Shown here in pieces: positions 1-5,712 of a DNA stretch of 8,331 bases. The notes beneath the pieces are model-generated. The model searched no databases. It worked only from the letters and a program-made list of their open reading frames with translations, and had not been told where the DNA came from. Position 1 is the first letter of the stretch, and every line of letters begins with the position of its first letter. This DNA is from Clostridiales bacterium (GTDB lineage: Bacteria; Bacillota; Clostridia; Peptostreptococcales; Anaerovoracaceae): positions 1 to 8,331 of the forward strand of contig WRFF01000073.1 in assembly GCA_009778945.1 (NCBI GenBank), read 5' to 3'. A program made the position numbers and the translations under genes.

Positions 1-335
1 ACGGACCAAATCCAAATAGCGTTTATCCAAATGAAAACATAAAGCAAATTTGTTTCATTAAAAACGTCATCAAAAATTCCAATATCATCAGCGGAGAGTA
101 CACCTATTATGACGACATAAATGGGGCCGAGAAATTCGAGGAACACGTCACGCATTTTTATGATTTTATTGGCGACAAGTTGATAATCGGAAAGTTTTGC
201 GCAATTGCCCGTGGGATAGGGTTCATAATGAACGGCGCAAATCATCGCATGTGTTCCGTAACGGCATACCCGTTTAATATCAGGGGCAGCGGATGGGAGG
301 AAGCGGCGCCGTCTTTGGAAGATATGCCGCTCTGA
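1..335 (+). pseudogene. Vat-type xenobiotic/streptogramin acetyltransferase, 5' end outside window, prematurely terminated
   Basis: Reading from base 3 gives 110 codons to a TGA at 333-335. The peptide matches, from memory, the N-terminal half of Vat-family hexapeptide-repeat acetyltransferases: GPNPN near its start, then GEYTYYDD, IGDKLIIGKFCAIA, FIMNGANHRM (with the His that is catalytic in Vat enzymes), YPF and PSLEDMPL. Intact members continue from this point with GDI-type hexapeptide coils and a C-terminal helix for about 100 more residues; here the frame stops directly after PSLEDMPL. No hexapeptide continuation is readable in the other frames, apart from a few codons near 341-352 that faintly resemble the missing GDI start. 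Intact enzymes acetylate streptogramin A antibiotics or related compounds from acetyl-CoA as trimers. This copy lacks much of the left-handed beta-helix that forms the trimer and CoA site, so it is probably inactive. The stretch is clearly more AT-rich than the downstream genes, suggesting transfer. Family call firm; loss of function inferred. Confidence 0.8.
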
Positions 336-404
336 TTGAGGTAGATATATGAATCGTTTAACAAGTACGCCGACAAGCGGCAAGACAAGGAAGGAGTTAT
401 AAAC

Positions 405-734
405 ATGGAACACAATATGGTATCTACAACTTTTGATATCCCGGGTTACCGGATCGTCCAATCCTACGGAATGGTCCGGGGGATCACCGTGCGCTCAAGG
501 AATGTGATCAGCAATATAGGAGCGCAATTCCGCTCCCTGGCGGGCGGCAAGATCGGGGCTTTTGTCAAGCTTTGCGAGGACGCGCGGGAGGAAGCCTACG
601 TCGACCTGTTGGCTCATGCCGAAAGCCTGGGCGCAAACGCCATTGTAGGCTTCCGCTACGACGCGAATGATATCATGGACGGCATTACGGAAGTGTTGGC
701 CTATGGGACTGCGGTAAGAGTCGAACCCGAATAA
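405..734 (+). CDS. YbjQ/UPF0145 family protein (putative heavy-metal-binding domain)
   Basis: A 109-residue protein covering the whole UPF0145 (DUF74/YbjQ) family, whose members are usually about 100-110 residues. Recognisable family blocks are GMVRGITVRSRN (about residues 22-33), RSLAGGKIGAF (43-53), a helix carrying the AREEAY segment (60-65), LGANAIVGFRYD (75-86) and the C-terminal YGTAVRVE. The family forms a small oligomeric alpha/beta fold; it is often labelled heavy-metal-binding, but a biochemical role is not established. The ATG at 405 is chosen because AAGGAG at 391-396 lies 8 bases upstream; a second ATG at 417 has no such site. It starts 70 bases after the truncated acetyltransferase and ends 67 bases before the next gene. 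Cytosolic: no signal peptide or membrane segment. Family call confident, function unknown. Confidence 0.9.
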   Translation: MEHNMVSTTFDIPGYRIVQSYGMVRGITVRSRNVISNIGAQFRSLAGGKIGAFVKLCEDAREEAYVDLLAHAESLGANAIVGFRYDANDIMDGITEVLAYGTAVRVEPE

Positions 735-754
735 GGCTGTGTTAAAATCAATAT

Positions 755-787
755 ATGAAAATCGCTGATGAGAAAATTTCAATTGAC
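755..787 (+). pseudogene. Short duplicated start of a DUF5674-type gene (remnant), with its upstream box
   Basis: From an ATG at 755 the sequence reads MKIADEKISID, closely matching MKIVEKISIE at the start of the intact DUF5674 gene at 2888. The DNA match runs from 741 to 786 against 2874 to 2916: I count 37 identical bases of 43 aligned plus one 3-base indel that keeps frame. The match extends about 14 bases upstream of the ATG, including a TAAAAT box six bases before it, and then ends as the ribosome binding site of the 802 gene begins. I read it as the leftover 5' end of a former second DUF5674 copy, or as a copied promoter/start segment now serving the 802 gene. The open frame continues past 787 but no longer resembles the family. 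Confidence 0.5.
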
Positions 788-801
788 GCGAGGAGATTGT
801 T

Positions 802-1977
802 ATGGGATTGTTTGGGAAGAAGAAGGGCGATGGCGCTGCGGGCGGCGTGCAGGAAGCGGCTGCGGCTGACGGGAGAATCGTGATCACGGAAAACGCGGAT
901 CTCGCGGAGGTCGTACCGCAGGAGAACGATTTTGCCGCGCGCGTCCGCTCGTTCCGGGACTGGTTCTCGGAAAACGAGGCGCATATCGCGGAGATGGCCG
1001 CGCAAGGAGGGGATATTGATCCGGACGCTTTTGTGGCGTTTTTGTCGGAAGGCGTCGGGCGCATTTCGGACCGCCTCTATTTTAATATCGGCGGCGACAA
1101 TGAATTCACCTTTGCGGTGAGCGGAGACGAATACCTGCATTTTCTGCTGCCCTATATCGTGGAACAGATGCCGGAGGCGCTGCAAGGAAAATGGCATTTC
1201 TTCGCGGGTATGCCGGGCACGCACGGGCAGAGCTTCGGCCTGCGCATGAACGGCGCCGATGCGAGCGCGGACGAAGTCTTTGTATCGATGACCGTGCCGA
1301 AAGACGCGCACAAGGCGGATCTGCGTTTTTACAGCGAAAAACTGAAAGACTTGGAGGATAACCAGGCGTACGGTTTCTTCTTTATCATGATGGACAATAT
1401 CGTCGGCGAAGCGCTTTCGTTTACCTGCGTAGGCGGCGTGGACCGTGCGGCCGGCATGGAGGCGGGGATGATTCCGCTGAACGAACTGGAGGCGAAACTG
1501 CGGGCGGGGCTGTGGACGCAGGAGGGTGACCCGAATCCCGCACACAATTATTTTGTCTATCAACTGGAAGCGAAGGGCGATACGCCGCGCAGCGATGTCT
1601 TTATCGGGCGCAACTGCTACGCTGGCATTCTCAACGCGTATATGGACGGAGAGCCATGGGCTTTCGACGCGTTCGCGGGCTGCGGCGCGCAGCCCGTTTT
1701 TCTGTGTTATGAAACGGACACGAAACGCGCGGATCCGCTCGGAGAGCGCAACGCCGTTGAGGATGAGCTCGCGGAAACGGTGCTGAACGAGGAGGCAAAA
1801 GACCGCGCGGGCCTGGTGCTCGGGGCGGCGATGGGGCGGCAGTTCGCTTATATTGACTTCCTGGTCTACGATGCGGCGGCGTTTCTCGCGGGGCTGAAAA
1901 CGGTCCTCGCCGGCTATCCGGGCGTGAAATTCTATCTCGCGGAATTCAAGCGAGGCGGCAAGATAGCCGAAATGTGA
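802..1977 (+). CDS. Uncharacterised 391-residue cytosolic protein, MGLFG start, possible immunity-type protein
   Basis: I do not recognise a named family with certainty. Visible organisation: a short MGLFGKKK start and an Ala/Gly/Asp-rich linker (residues 1-40); a helical stretch (45-90) holding RVRSFRDWFSENEAHI; an alpha/beta region (92-235) with YFNIGGDNEFTFAVSGDE, a helix LLPYIVEQMPEAL and KWHFFAG, then NIVGEALSFTCVGGV and PLNELEAKL; and a second alpha/beta region (245-391) with SDVFIGRNCYAGILNAY and GAAMGRQFAYIDFLVYD. The first block recalls DUF695-like proteins found among bacterial toxin-immunity and sensory loci, but that is pattern memory only. No signal peptide or membrane helix. Start supported by AGGAG at 791-795, six bases before ATG. 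The same MGLFG start recurs in the SUFU protein at 3744, hinting at a shared origin of N-termini. The gene looks intact and its GC-rich codon use matches the core genes. It lies 49 bases before the EFR1 gene, possibly co-transcribed. Confidence 0.85.
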   Translation: MGLFGKKKGDGAAGGVQEAAAADGRIVITENADLAEVVPQENDFAARVRSFRDWFSENEAHIAEMAAQGGDIDPDAFVAFLSEGVGRISDRLYFNIGGDNEFTFAVSGDEYLHFLLPYIVEQMPEALQGKWHFFAGMPGTHGQSFGLRMNGADASADEVFVSMTVPKDAHKADLRFYSEKLKDLEDNQAYGFFFIMMDNIVGEALSFTCVGGVDRAAGMEAGMIPLNELEAKLRAGLWTQEGDPNPAHNYFVYQLEAKGDTPRSDVFIGRNCYAGILNAYMDGEPWAFDAFAGCGAQPVFLCYETDTKRADPLGERNAVEDELAETVLNEEAKDRAGLVLGAAMGRQFAYIDFLVYDAAAFLAGLKTVLAGYPGVKFYLAEFKRGGKIAEM

Positions 1978-2026
1978 CGGAGGCTGTATTCGAAAGAGGC
2001 GCACGGCCATAAAGGAGATTTGAACC

Positions 2027-2788
2027 ATGGATAATAAGACGCATATTTTTTGGTTTTCCGGTACGGGCAACTCGCTTTACGCGGCGAAGCGTTTGGCGGA
2101 GGGGCTTGGGGGCGCGGAACTTATTCGGATAACGGGCGAGGCGCCGGTCGGCGCGTATGGCGGCGAAGAAACGAAAATCGGGTTCGTCTTCCCTTCGTAT
2201 TATTGCAATATGCCGCGGGTTGTCCGCGCGTTTGTGGAGAAACTGGAGATTTTGCCGGGCGCCTATATCTTTGCTATCGTGACCATGGGCGGCGTGGGGC
2301 AGGGGACGGCGGACGCGCTCAGGAAGGCGATCGAGGCAAAGGGGCTCAAGCTGAACTACGCCAGGGGCCTGCATATGCCCGCGAACTATGTTATCATGTA
2401 TAACCCCACCGGCCCCGAAAAGAGCGAGGGGATGCTTGCAAAAGCGGATACGAGCATCGCGCGTTTTGCCGCGGAGATAACGGCGGGGAAGGAGCTGATA
2501 CGGCGATTTCCATACAACGGAAAAACGCTGTACAAAGATATAAGCGCTCTGGACGCGGGCTTCGCTGCGGGCGAGGGCTGCACAGGCTGCGGGCTCTGCG
2601 AACGCGTCTGTCCGGTGAGGAATATTCAAATGGAAAACGGCAAACCGAAATGGCTCGGCCACTGCGAGCGCTGCGTGGCCTGCGTCAGTTGGTGCCCCGA
2701 GAACGCGATTGAATACGGAGACAAAACACAGGGAAGGCGGCGCTACCGCAATTCTCGGATAAAAGCCGCGGATCTGCCGAGAAAATAG
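2027..2788 (+). CDS. EFR1-type flavodoxin-ferredoxin fusion protein (flavodoxin fold plus two [4Fe-4S] clusters)
   Basis: A 253-residue redox protein. Residues 4-150 form a flavodoxin-like domain: beta strand THIFWF, the FMN phosphate-loop motif FSGTGNS (10-16), a VFPSYY strand/turn, and VTMGGVGQG resembling the second flavin loop. The C-terminal part holds a bacterial ferredoxin domain with two complete CxxCxxCxxxCP motifs: Cys185, 188, 191, 195 and Cys213, 216, 219, 223, enough for two [4Fe-4S] clusters. This arrangement and the 250-270 residue length fit the EFR1 family of anaerobic Clostridia, presumed to shuttle electrons in the cytosol; partners are unknown. The last 25 residues are basic. 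ATG at 2027 has AAAGGAGA at 2011-2018 upstream. No neighbour is an obvious redox enzyme, so the substrate cannot be inferred from context. A strong hairpin terminator follows 41 bases after the stop. The fold and cluster motifs are clear; the cellular role is not. Confidence 0.93.
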   Translation: MDNKTHIFWFSGTGNSLYAAKRLAEGLGGAELIRITGEAPVGAYGGEETKIGFVFPSYYCNMPRVVRAFVEKLEILPGAYIFAIVTMGGVGQGTADALRKAIEAKGLKLNYARGLHMPANYVIMYNPTGPEKSEGMLAKADTSIARFAAEITAGKELIRRFPYNGKTLYKDISALDAGFAAGEGCTGCGLCERVCPVRNIQMENGKPKWLGHCERCVACVSWCPENAIEYGDKTQGRRRYRNSRIKAADLPRK

Positions 2789-2829
2789 AAAACACAGTAC
2801 TTACTCTGTGGATTTTATTGAAGAATACG

Positions 2830-2856
2830 AAAAGTGCAGGCAGTGTCTGCACTTTT
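2830..2856 (+). terminator. Intrinsic terminator-like hairpin after the EFR1 gene
   Basis: Perfect 10-base-pair inverted repeat: AAAAGTGCAG at 2830-2839 and CTGCACTTTT at 2847-2856, with a 7-base loop. The A-run/T-run flanks are part of the stem, so it could act in both directions. It separates the EFR1 transcript from the DUF5674 unit. A weaker 5-base-pair hairpin (CACAG 2793-2797 / CTGTG 2806-2810) lies just before it. Confidence 0.8.
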
Positions 2857-2887
2857 GAAATAGCATTATGCATGATAAAATTAATTT
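2855..2887 (+). promoter_or_regulatory. Putative leaderless promoter of the DUF5674 gene
   Basis: TTGAAA at 2855-2860 (5 of 6 to TTGACA) and TAAAAT at 2876-2881 (5 of 6 to TATAAT) are separated by 15 bases, shorter than the usual 17. A start 7 bases past the -10 box falls exactly on the A of the ATG at 2888, which has no Shine-Dalgarno sequence before it. This suggests a leaderless mRNA. The -35 box overlaps the tail of the preceding terminator. The call rests on pattern only. Confidence 0.4.
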
Positions 2888-3229
2888 ATGAAAATTGTTG
2901 AGAAAATTTCAATAGAAGAACTGAAAACGCTTTCAGAAAAAATGTACGAACCGCTTGTAAAAGCCGTTGTGGATGTGGAGCGGCGCGTGTTGGTCGTGGA
3001 CGCCGGACTTCATTCCGACGAGGAACTGTATCTTTTGGAACAGGGTTCCTCGCAGCAGGATTTGTGGGGTGTCAATTTTTGGCCGGACGAATACGGTACG
3101 GATAATTTTGTGGAATTCGATTCTATGATCAATTTGCGTCCGGGACAGGGAAACCGGTCGCGCGGCGTGGATGATGAAGCTGTCCGAAACCTGATTCTTC
3201 AAATTGTATCGGAGAAAATGGATGTCTGA
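2888..3229 (+). CDS. DUF5674 family protein
   Basis: A 113-residue protein that matches DUF5674 along its full length: MKIVEKISIEEL at the start, VKAVVDVE (24-31), LHSDEELYLLEQGSSQQDLWG (41-61, acidic/His-rich turn), then FDSMINLRPGQGNRSRGVDD (77-96), the most conserved block, and a C-terminal amphipathic helix. It is a small cytosolic alpha/beta protein; I know of no established activity. The block rich in Arg, Asn and Gln next to Asp/His could be a ligand or nucleic-acid site, but this is only suggestive. The ATG at 2888 aligns with family N-termini although no ribosome binding site precedes it. The stop lies inside the next gene (8-base overlap ATGTCTGA), implying translational coupling. 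A partial duplicate of its first codons lies at 755. Composition is somewhat more AT-rich than the neighbouring core genes. Confidence 0.88.
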   Translation: MKIVEKISIEELKTLSEKMYEPLVKAVVDVERRVLVVDAGLHSDEELYLLEQGSSQQDLWGVNFWPDEYGTDNFVEFDSMINLRPGQGNRSRGVDDEAVRNLILQIVSEKMDV

Positions 3230-3611
3230 AACGCTGACGGCGCAACAGGCCGAATACCGGATGGACCGGGACCGCTGGGCGCGGCTGTCGTTTGACGAGC
3301 AGATGGGGAATATCGGCTCGGAAGTCGGGCGGGCAATTGCGGCGCGGCGCACGGGGAAACTGCTGCGCGAGGAACGCGCCATCGCGCGGGCGATTGACTT
3401 GTTCAGCGCAATGGCGGATGTTCTGATTGGGACGCCTTATGCCTATCGTTTGAAAGAAGTTTTGCGGGCACGCGATGAATTCCTGCGCCTTTTTTATGAC
3501 GGGACCTTTGAGGGCGATGCCGATAATATCGAGCGTTATTTTATGTGGTTTGCCTGGCGGGCGCGGCTCGCGTCTGCGCAAAGTTATATGTACAGCGAAG
3601 ATACCGTATAA
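3222..3611 (+). CDS. Small all-helical uncharacterised protein (GNIGSEVGRA motif), coupled to DUF5674
   Basis: A 129-residue protein, predicted from composition to be almost wholly helical and cytosolic. Landmarks: EQMGNIGSEVGRAIAAR (27-43), ERAIARAIDLFSAM (51-64), YRLKEVLRARDEFLRLFYDG (75-94) and IERYFMWFAWRAR (103-115). I recall uncharacterised bacterial proteins, common in metagenomic and candidate-phylum genomes, with the same order of GNIGSEV, RALELLDLT, RLKELxRARE and YFxxFAxAAR blocks, usually 110-130 residues and sometimes encoded beside DUF5674; I know no function. The start at 3222 is preferred over an ATG six codons earlier (3204) because GGAG at 3211-3214 is 7 bases upstream and the ATG overlaps the DUF5674 stop by 8 bases. 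The family resemblance is from memory and should be treated as moderate; that it is a real gene is well supported by overlap, ribosome site and codon use. Confidence 0.82.
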   Translation: MSETLTAQQAEYRMDRDRWARLSFDEQMGNIGSEVGRAIAARRTGKLLREERAIARAIDLFSAMADVLIGTPYAYRLKEVLRARDEFLRLFYDGTFEGDADNIERYFMWFAWRARLASAQSYMYSEDTV

Positions 3612-3628
3612 CAGAGAAGAGATGGCTT

Positions 3629-3772
3629 ATGTTTAGTTATATTGCGATAGCGGCCCTTATTCTGCTCGTTACGCTGGTGTTGATTCGCGCTGCGGTTCTC
3701 AGGCGTCAAGGGGTATGGAAGGGAATGAAAAGGAGGACAAATTATGGGCTTATTTGGGTTTGGAAAGAATAA
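3629..3772 (+). CDS. 47-residue single-pass membrane peptide, probable gene remnant
   Basis: ATG at 3629 opens a 47-codon frame beginning MFSYIAIAAL and continuing with a hydrophobic helix to about residue 22, followed by a basic stretch (RAAVLRRQ) typical of a membrane anchor with the positive side in the cytosol. The last ten codons run into and overlap the SUFU start by 29 bases, where the reading becomes arbitrary-looking (NYGLIWVWKE). Only a weak purine-rich stretch (AGAGAAGAG, 3612-3620) precedes the start. The N-terminus resembles the membrane anchor that begins some Clostridia M20-type metallopeptidases, so it may be the 5' stump of a gene whose body was lost when the SUFU gene arrived; this is a guess. 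It could alternatively be a genuine small membrane peptide, or a chance frame. Confidence 0.4.
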   Translation: MFSYIAIAALILLVTLVLIRAAVLRRQGVWKGMKRRTNYGLIWVWKE

Positions 3773-4442
3773 GAATGACGATGCGAAGCCGGATATCGCG
3801 GAGAAACCGGCTGCAGACGATGCGGCCGAGGATGAGGAGTTTGCGGCGCCGGGCTGGGACGCAATCACAGAGGTGTTTACGAAACTGTATCCGGGGCAGG
3901 ACAATCCGCTGCATTACGGGACGCTTGTCAAATGGCAATTGGGCGGCAACGACCCGCTTGACGGCGTCAGTATCTATGAGAGTGACGGATACTATCATTT
4001 TGTCACCTATGGGTTTTCGGATCTCTACGAGAAGGAGCGTGACGACCCCGAGCGGAGCGGCTTCGGCATTGAGTTGACCATGAAGCTGAAAAAAGGCAAT
4101 GCGGACGACGAGGGCGAGATCAAATGCGTCGTCGGCAATCTCCAAGGGCTTGCGCGGTATGTTTTCAAAAGCGGCAAGGTATTTCAGCCGAACGAATATA
4201 TCTACACGGGACAGACGAACGGCATTGACCTGAACCACGCGTCAAAACTGACCGGCTTTATCATGACGCTCGACGAAATCGGCGAAATCGATACGCCGAA
4301 TGGCAAAGTGATGTTTGTCCAATTGGTCGGTGCGACGGAAAGAGAGCTTCAGTCTGTTCTGAATAAAGAGAAGACCGTGCCGGAGATACTTGCGTTGCTG
4401 CCGGGCACCGTCACCGACCTCGCGCGGGGAGACACGATCTGA
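3744..4442 (+). CDS. Suppressor of fused (SUFU) domain protein
   Basis: A 232-residue protein. Residues 1-34 are MGLFGFGK followed by an acidic Asp/Glu/Ala linker; residues 37-220 form a SUFU domain, recognised by PGWDAITEVFTKLYPGQDNP (36-55) and PLHYGTLVKWQLGGNDPLDG (55-74), YHFVTYGFSDLYEKE (84-98) and SGFGIELTMKL (105-115), with later GVYT-like and NGIDLNH segments. In bacteria SUFU-domain proteins are common immunity proteins against polymorphic or secreted nuclease toxins (established comparative-genomic inference); the animal homologue regulates Gli factors. No toxin gene is visible in the window, so here it would be an orphan immunity or housekeeping copy. A very strong ribosome site, AAAAGGAGGA at 3728-3737, precedes the ATG. 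The stop is only 7 bases before hemW, so both are likely co-transcribed. The MGLFG start is shared with the 802 gene. Confidence 0.9.
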   Translation: MGLFGFGKNKNDDAKPDIAEKPAADDAAEDEEFAAPGWDAITEVFTKLYPGQDNPLHYGTLVKWQLGGNDPLDGVSIYESDGYYHFVTYGFSDLYEKERDDPERSGFGIELTMKLKKGNADDEGEIKCVVGNLQGLARYVFKSGKVFQPNEYIYTGQTNGIDLNHASKLTGFIMTLDEIGEIDTPNGKVMFVQLVGATERELQSVLNKEKTVPEILALLPGTVTDLARGDTI

Positions 4443-4449
4443 ACGCCGG

Positions 4450-5712
4450 ATGAATCCGCTCGGGCTCTATCTGCATATCCCGTTTTGCGTGCGCAAATGC
4501 CGGTACTGCGACTTCCGCTCGTTTCCGGTTGCAGAGGCCGGGCCGCACGAAGCCTATACGCGCCAGCTTGTCCGGGAGATTGCGGGCAGAAAGGCCGCGT
4601 ATAGCGGCTATGAGGCGGACACGGTCTATGTCGGCGGCGGGACGCCCTCCTTGCTCATGCCGGAGCGGATGGAAGAAATTTTAGACGCGGTCTATGCGAA
4701 TTATCCGGTGGCGGAGAACGCCGAAATCACAATCGAGGTAAATCCCGGGGCAGTGACGCCGGAAAAATTTCGTGCATACCGCGAGATGGGCGTGAACCGC
4801 GTAAGCATCGGCGCGCAGTCGTTCGACGCCGGAACGCTTTCGTTCCTCGGGCGCATTCACACCGTGCAGGATACCCTGTGCTGCTTTCGGGACGCGGAGG
4901 CGGCGGGATTTGAAAACATCTCGCTCGATTTAATTTTCGGCGTGCCGGGGCAGACACTGGCGCAGTGGGAAGCCGATTTGAAAACCGCCGTGAATCTCGC
5001 GCCTGCCCATATCTCCTTTTACAGCCTGCAAATCGAAGAGGGGACGCCGCTCTTTGCGGATGTGCTTGCGGGGCGCATCGCGGAGGCGGACGAGCTGCTT
5101 GACCGCCGCATGTATCATCTGGCAATCGGCATGCTTACGGGCGCGGGCTATGAGCATTATGAAATCAGCAACAGCGCGAAACCGGGCTGTGCCTCGCGGC
5201 ACAACCTGAAGTACTGGTCAATGGATGCGTACGCGGGGTTTGGCCTTGCGGCGCACAGCTATTCGCCGGGGGGAAAAGCCGCGTTTGTTAATGAAAATAG
5301 TACGGGAAAAACAGCGATTAACGAAAATAATGCTTCAGATACGCCCCAAGATACGCTTCGGGGAGCGGAACCACGTTTTCGCAGAACACCCGGGCGCCGT
5401 TTCTCCAATACCGACGACTTGGTGATGTATCTGTCGGCGGGGAGTGCGCAGGACATGACGGACTGGGAACATGAAAACTCGCGGGCAGAGGATATGAGTG
5501 AATTTATCTTTCTCGGGCTGCGGCGGACGGCGGGTATTGAGCTTGCGTGTTTTCAAGAGACCTTCGGGTGCGCTTTCATGGAGTTGTACGGCGAGGAGAC
5601 GCGGGGGCTGATCGGGCGGGGGCTGCTGGAATGGGCGGCAGGCGGTGGAACCCTGCGCTTGACGGCGCTCGGCCTCGACCTCGCGAACCGCGTGTTCCGG
5701 GAGTATGTGTAG
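4450..5712 (+). CDS. hemW: Radical SAM family haem chaperone HemW
   Basis: A 420-residue radical SAM protein. The N-terminus MNPLGLYLHIPF leads into the cluster motif with Cys13, Cys17 and Cys20 (CxxxCxxC), followed by DF, the HemW signature; GGGTPS (62-67) is the SAM-binding glycine motif. Further family blocks: EVNPGAVT, MGVNRVSIGAQSFD, LDLIFGVPGQT, HISFYSLQIEEGTPL, and YEISNSAKPG with SRHNLKYW. A HemW-specific C-terminal domain follows (DMSEFIFLGLRRTAGI). HemW binds and delivers haem to membrane respiratory proteins; it is related to, but is not, oxygen-independent coproporphyrinogen dehydrogenase HemN. Typical length is about 375-400; the excess is explained by an in-frame insertion of about 41 residues between AHSYSPGG and RRFSNT (residues about 276-316). 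A TTG 60 bases upstream also opens this frame, but ATG at 4450 fits the family start. It lies 7 bases after the SUFU stop and is upstream of hrcA, a common Firmicute order. Confidence 0.96.
   Translation: MNPLGLYLHIPFCVRKCRYCDFRSFPVAEAGPHEAYTRQLVREIAGRKAAYSGYEADTVYVGGGTPSLLMPERMEEILDAVYANYPVAENAEITIEVNPGAVTPEKFRAYREMGVNRVSIGAQSFDAGTLSFLGRIHTVQDTLCCFRDAEAAGFENISLDLIFGVPGQTLAQWEADLKTAVNLAPAHISFYSLQIEEGTPLFADVLAGRIAEADELLDRRMYHLAIGMLTGAGYEHYEISNSAKPGCASRHNLKYWSMDAYAGFGLAAHSYSPGGKAAFVNENSTGKTAINENNASDTPQDTLRGAEPRFRRTPGRRFSNTDDLVMYLSAGSAQDMTDWEHENSRAEDMSEFIFLGLRRTAGIELACFQETFGCAFMELYGEETRGLIGRGLLEWAAGGGTLRLTALGLDLANRVFREYV

Noticed and set aside
748..2070. Long minus-strand frame (440 codons) opposite the 802 gene
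   Set aside because: Arg/His/Val-rich translation without any family motif, no ribosome site, and fully explained as the antisense shadow of a GC-rich + strand gene. The same applies to minus frames at 1946-2662, 3129-3581, 6223-6924, 6866-7471 and 7594-8046.
3204..3221. Earlier ATG for the GNIGSEV protein
   Set aside because: It lies deeper inside DUF5674 with no ribosome site; ATG 3222 has GGAG 7 bases upstream and a typical stop-start overlap.
4390..4449. Earlier TTG start for HemW adding 20 residues
   Set aside because: The added residues are Arg/Ser-rich, overlap the SUFU coding end and are unlike HemW N-termini; MNPLGLYLHIPF at 4450 matches the family.
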